A DNA stretch of 15,801 bases from Collinsella sp. (lineage in GTDB: Bacteria > Actinomycetota > Coriobacteriia > Coriobacteriales > Coriobacteriaceae), in the NCBI GenBank assembly GCA_019414345.1, contig DXMF01000009.1, positions 1-15,801 of the forward strand, read 5' to 3'. Both the position numbers and the translations under genes were made by a program. Positions 14,680-15,801 of the stretch are shown here, piece by piece. The notes under the pieces are model-generated. The model did not search any database and was not told the DNA's origin. It saw only the letters and a program-made list of their open reading frames with translations. Position 1 is the stretch's first letter. Every line of letters begins with the position of its first letter.

Positions 14680-15070
14680 TGACGCGACACTACCGGTCAT
14701 GGAAAAGAGGTCTTTCCCGAACAGTTATTTTTCGATTCACTTATGACCCTATACTCTGCGAATAACCTGATGTTCCTTGCATCATTTCTTTTGGTCCTCA
14801 TCCAACCGCTTGTCGAAAACCTCCCGCCGAATGTATCGGCTTTAATTAGACTACATAGACGCGAGGCGGCACATCGGCAGGATTGACGATTTTTGCAGGG
14901 AGTTGTTCGACATTGACCACGGGATGATCCGCTCTGTCTATTTCCAAGTCGCACCTATGAGAAGCGATACCCGTGAGGCGTCAAAACTGTTGATCGAGTG
15001 GCATGATAGCCAGGACATTAACGGACGGTCCGTCGTGAATCTCGGCGCGGAAGACCAAGCGATAATATAG
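14680..15070 (+). pseudogene. Decayed unrecognised gene: two overlapping open frames without a proper start
   Basis: The 488 bases between the terminator and the next gene hold no intact gene. One frame is open from about 14680 to TGA 14884-14886. It contains QLFFDSLMTLYSANNLMFLA followed by SFLLVLIQPLVENLPP, including one hydrophobic helix; its first ATG is at 14743. A second frame is open from 14846 to TAG 15068-15070 and reads a protein-like stretch with DDFCRELFDIDHGMIRSVYF and SKLLIEWHDSQDINGRSVVN. Overlap in the 14846-14884 interval suggests one gene split by a frameshift. I recognise no family. It could also be two small unknown genes. Its base composition lies between cassette and flanks. 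Confidence 0.35.
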
Positions 15071-15115
15071 AACTTGGGGCAGTGCATGGACGACGGAAGA
15101 TAGGGAAGAAGACGT

Positions 15116-15801
15116 ATGAGCGAACTTGCAAGTTCAATACTCGTCAGTGTGGTTACCGCTATTCTTGGATGGCTGGGAAAGGGAGCATGGGCTAATCGAA
15201 GACGGCTGATGCTGTGCGGGCTTACGCGAATAAATCCAGACGAGATGGTTCGAATCAGCGCTGCCTACTTGTTCAGGATAAGGATTGGTGGAAAGTTCCT
15301 TCTGATTAGGGGCAAAAGAATCAGGGATCAGTATCAGCCGGTCGGCGGAGTATTCCAGTACTTTGCTGGGGCTGAGCCTGGCTTCAGGGAGATGGGCTGC
15401 AATCCAGACGATCGCATGAAAAACTCCTCATCGAATCCTCGCGACCTGAGGGTGATTCTTCCTCGCAAGAACGTCTTGAAGTTCCTTGATTGGTTTGACA
15501 GCCGCAAAGACCGCGAAATCACGACCTTACGAGAGTTTTATGAGGAGCTTGTGAAGCCAAAATTTCTCCCAGAATCGTGTGCCCTCAACTTCAACCCGCA
15601 GTTTGTCAGACAGTGTGACCGACAGCTCAAATACTCGGAGCATCTCGACATTAACGAGATTCTCATGCACGAGGTATACGAGATCGTCTTGAACGAGAAG
15701 GATCAGGAGTCGATTTCCTTGTTCGTCAAGGATCATCCAGCGGGAGATCTCCTGCTCGTCGACGAGCAGGAGATAAGGAGGCGGTCCGTGGAGGTCAATG
15801 G
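15116..15801 (+). CDS. Membrane-anchored SMODS-associated NUDIX-like protein, 5' part (runs off window)
   Basis: An open frame runs from ATG 15116 to the window end (228 codons; stop not reached). GGGAAGA lies about 8-10 nt upstream. Domains: one N-terminal hydrophobic helix (ASSILVSVVTAILGWLGKGA, 5-24) followed by basic residues (NRRR), so probably membrane-anchored; then RISAAYLFRIRIGGKFLLIR (46-65), QYQPVGGVFQYF (72-83), PRDLRVILP (108-116), FLDWFDSRKDREITTLREFY (123-142) and REFYEELV (139-146). The last is the REUxEE core of a Nudix box, with a long insertion after the GG. This arrangement matches my memory of the SMODS-associated NUDIX domain described from CD-NTase (CBASS-like) loci, where it is a predicted sensor or effector. 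If so, a SMODS/CD-NTase should lie nearby, beyond the right edge. Confidence is high for Nudix-like, moderate for the subfamily. Confidence 0.72.
   Translation, partial: MSELASSILVSVVTAILGWLGKGAWANRRRLMLCGLTRINPDEMVRISAAYLFRIRIGGKFLLIRGKRIRDQYQPVGGVFQYFAGAEPGFREMGCNPDDRMKNSSSNPRDLRVILPRKNVLKFLDWFDSRKDREITTLREFYEELVKPKFLPESCALNFNPQFVRQCDRQLKYSEHLDINEILMHEVYEIVLNEKDQESISLFVKDHPAGDLLLVDEQEIRRRSVEVN

Noticed and set aside
1..15801. CRISPR array, tRNA or rRNA genes, insertion sequence with terminal repeats
   Set aside because: I saw no spaced direct repeats, tRNA-like cloverleaf ends, rRNA signature stretches or transposase motifs in any part of the window.

Overview
The window is most of a surface-polysaccharide (capsule/exopolysaccharide) biosynthesis locus, all on the + strand, followed by the 5' part of an unrelated gene that looks like an anti-phage signalling component. 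Purine-rich Shine-Dalgarno sequences, intrinsic terminators, a GC-rich background with GC-ending codons, and genes of the CapF/CapG, Wzy/Wzx and TupA/CapA kinds suggest a high-GC Gram-positive bacterium. A host-associated actinobacterium of the Coriobacteriia type is my best guess, but nothing in the window proves it.

Layout. (1) 1-2470, GC-rich: the C-terminal part of a CapF-type reductase, a hexapeptide acetyltransferase broken by a frameshift in a run of Gs, and a CapG-type UDP-HexNAc 2-epimerase. With a CapE-type enzyme expected just upstream, these make UDP-N-acetyl-L-fucosamine. (2) 2470-3786: a 44-codon mini-ORF, a GC-rich GT4 glycosyltransferase, and a 46-codon mini-ORF that reads like the detached C-terminal tail of another glycosyltransferase. 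(3) 3783-12030, clearly AT-richer: a second GT4 glycosyltransferase, a Wzy-like polymerase, a Wzx-like flippase, a third GT-B glycosyltransferase, a TupA-like ATP-grasp ligase, a CapA-like metallophosphatase interrupted by an in-frame TAA, a degenerate 270-bp gap, and an acyltransferase-3 membrane protein. (4) 12165-14531: a UDP-glucuronate 4-epimerase whose 5' end is AT-richer and whose remainder is GC-rich, a small terminator, and UDP-glucose 6-dehydrogenase, followed by a strong terminator at 14585-14627. (5) 14628-15115: no intact gene, only decayed open frames. (6) 15116 to the window end: the start of a membrane-anchored SMODS-associated-NUDIX-type protein, a family known from CBASS-like nucleotide-signalling defence loci.

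How it works together (inference). Ugd makes UDP-GlcA and the 4-epimerase makes UDP-GalA. CapE/F/G supply UDP-L-FucNAc. Three glycosyltransferases build a lipid-linked repeat, Wzx flips it and Wzy polymerises it. The acyltransferase, the acetyltransferase (if functional) and the ATP-grasp/CapA pair would decorate it, plausibly with acyl groups and with an amino acid or peptide on the uronic acids. The initiating phosphoglycosyltransferase, the chain-length regulators and CapE are not in the window. The low-GC core between GC-rich flanks, gene fragments at the seams, and several disrupted ORFs look like a serotype-specific cassette exchanged by recombination and still being remodelled.
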